Made by a program: the position numbers and the translations under genes. 64,000 bases of DNA, from positions 1-64,000 of the forward strand of contig JAIXZA010000059.1 in the NCBI GenBank assembly GCA_027489965.1. The letters run 5' to 3'. A model generated the notes under the pieces. The model was not told the DNA's origin and did not search any database. It saw only the letters and a program-made list of their open reading frames with translations. The DNA is from Verrucomicrobiaceae bacterium (GTDB taxonomy: Bacteria; Verrucomicrobiota; Verrucomicrobiia; Verrucomicrobiales; Verrucomicrobiaceae). Shown here in pieces: positions 63,370 to 64,000 of this stretch (the stretch's first letter is position 1; the number at the start of each line of letters is the position of its first letter).

Positions 63370-64000
63370 TTACGGACGAACCCACAAAGGTTTGTCCAGT
63401 CCACGTGGGGGGACGAATCCTTTGGGAAGAATCAGGGGCCGCACTTGATCGCGCCTGTTCGGAGTGGAGATAGCGGGAGCGTATTGCATTGTATTTGACG
63501 CTAACTGCTCCTCAAGTACAGGCACAGCCTGGACAAGAGGCTCGGCCACAGGCAGCGCCAAAACGATGCGCGGACTGGGATTGAGATGAACTGGAAATGA
63601 TTCATGCACTACGAGTGCTTTTGCAATGGGCACCGCTTTTGGCACTGCGGGTTCTGGGGCGGGTTGGATTTTTTCAGCGGCGGGCGGGACACTTTTCACG
63701 TTGAGCACAGGAGCCATAAGGTCAGTTTGTGGTTCTGCCTGACTCGGGGGAGCTGGGTGGGGATTGCTGGTCTTAAGCTTAGTGAGCGTGTGTTTGTTGC
63801 GCATAGGTAATGAGATAGCAACCTTGCTTTCAATCTGTTCAGTGTTGCTTTTTATTGCTGACGGCTGTGGACTGGATTTGGCAACAGCCACTTTTGGTGG
63901 CATAGCCTCTGAGTTCAGAGGCTTTCTTTTTACAGGTGAAGACTCTGCCTGACTCGGTGGTAGTGGTGGACGGTAGGGAATGCGGATCTTTGTCTCATTG
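63370..64000 (-). CDS. Proline-rich protein, 5' end outside window
   Basis: The minus-strand frame is open from the stop at 63370 to the right edge of the window, about 210 codons, so the N-terminus is missing. The visible part is rich in Pro, Ala, Lys and Val, with repeated PPSQAE segments and a C-terminal LPKGFVPPRGLDKPLWVRP. No domain is recognised. Composition resembles TonB-like or envelope-spanning linkers, but the part outside the window would decide. Confidence 0.65.
   Translation of the reverse strand, partial: NETKIRIPYRPPLPPSQAESSPVKRKPLNSEAMPPKVAVAKSSPQPSAIKSNTEQIESKVAISLPMRNKHTLTKLKTSNPHPAPPSQAEPQTDLMAPVLNVKSVPPAAEKIQPAPEPAVPKAVPIAKALVVHESFPVHLNPSPRIVLALPVAEPLVQAVPVLEEQLASNTMQYAPAISTPNRRDQVRPLILPKGFVPPRGLDKPLWVRP

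Overview
The window looks like chromosomal DNA of a Verrucomicrobiota bacterium, most like the Prosthecobacter/Verrucomicrobium group. The main reason is the set of families named from Planctomycetes and Verrucomicrobia: PSCyt1/DUF1549/DUF1553 cytochrome-like proteins, DUF1501 and DUF1800 secreted proteins with Tat-type signals, PPC-domain proteins, a FecR/LamG protein behind an ECF sigma factor, and FHS-type MFS carriers. Shine-Dalgarno sequences are weak or absent at many starts, which is common in this group. No rRNA, tRNA, prophage, transposase or CRISPR array was seen.

Layout. 1-5 kb: 3' part of a PPC-domain protein and a PSCyt1/Ig-like/DUF1549/DUF1553 protein. 5-10.3 kb: methyltransferase, CBS/DRTGG family II pyrophosphatase, HlyD-like adaptor, tsaD and an M23 peptidase. 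10.4-17.5 kb: a toxin-antitoxin pair, a membrane-anchored hypothetical, an S41 protease, then zwf, a second toxin-antitoxin pair and opcA. 17.5-25.4 kb: recQ, an EVE protein, a DUF1501/DUF1549 pair, a GtrA-like protein and a Gfo/Idh/MocA oxidoreductase. 26-28.5 kb: an lsrF homologue, an HNH nuclease pair and a lipoprotein. 28.5-36.7 kb: a DUF1800/PLDc_N-like/DUF1501 operon, divergent from a second PSCyt1-DUF1549-DUF1553 plus DUF1501 pair. 36.8-40.6 kb: an IclR regulator divergent from an SDR dehydrogenase and a beta-helix/beta-propeller fusion, visibly richer in G/C-ending codons. 40.7-47 kb: a hypothetical secreted protein, an ECF sigma operon and two tandem MFS carriers. 47-53 kb: AsmA-like, SufE, TatD, RidA, ABM-type monooxygenase, moaA and an LRR protein. 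53-64 kb: ECF sigma plus FecR/LamG, a DCC protein, a GbsR/MarR-type regulator with its apparent target, a redoxin/TPR pair, a secreted esterase, a GxxExxY protein bracketed by 10-nt repeats, a proteasome-like Ntn hydrolase, an alpha/beta hydrolase and the 3' part of a proline-rich protein.

How the genes work together. zwf and opcA supply the oxidative pentose phosphate entry step, with a toxin-antitoxin cassette inside the same transcription unit. Four loci encode the secreted DUF1549/DUF1553/DUF1501/DUF1800 families, which usually occur as pairs and probably act together outside the cytoplasmic membrane. Two ECF sigma factors each sit upstream of, and overlap, a likely partner gene. The most notable non-coding signals are: matching perfect dyads at a MarR-type regulator and at its neighbour; 10-nt ATTAGCG repeats around the GxxExxY gene; a 63-bp palindromic element read in frame inside a secreted protein; and an inverted repeat that supplies both stop codons of the convergent opcA and recQ genes.
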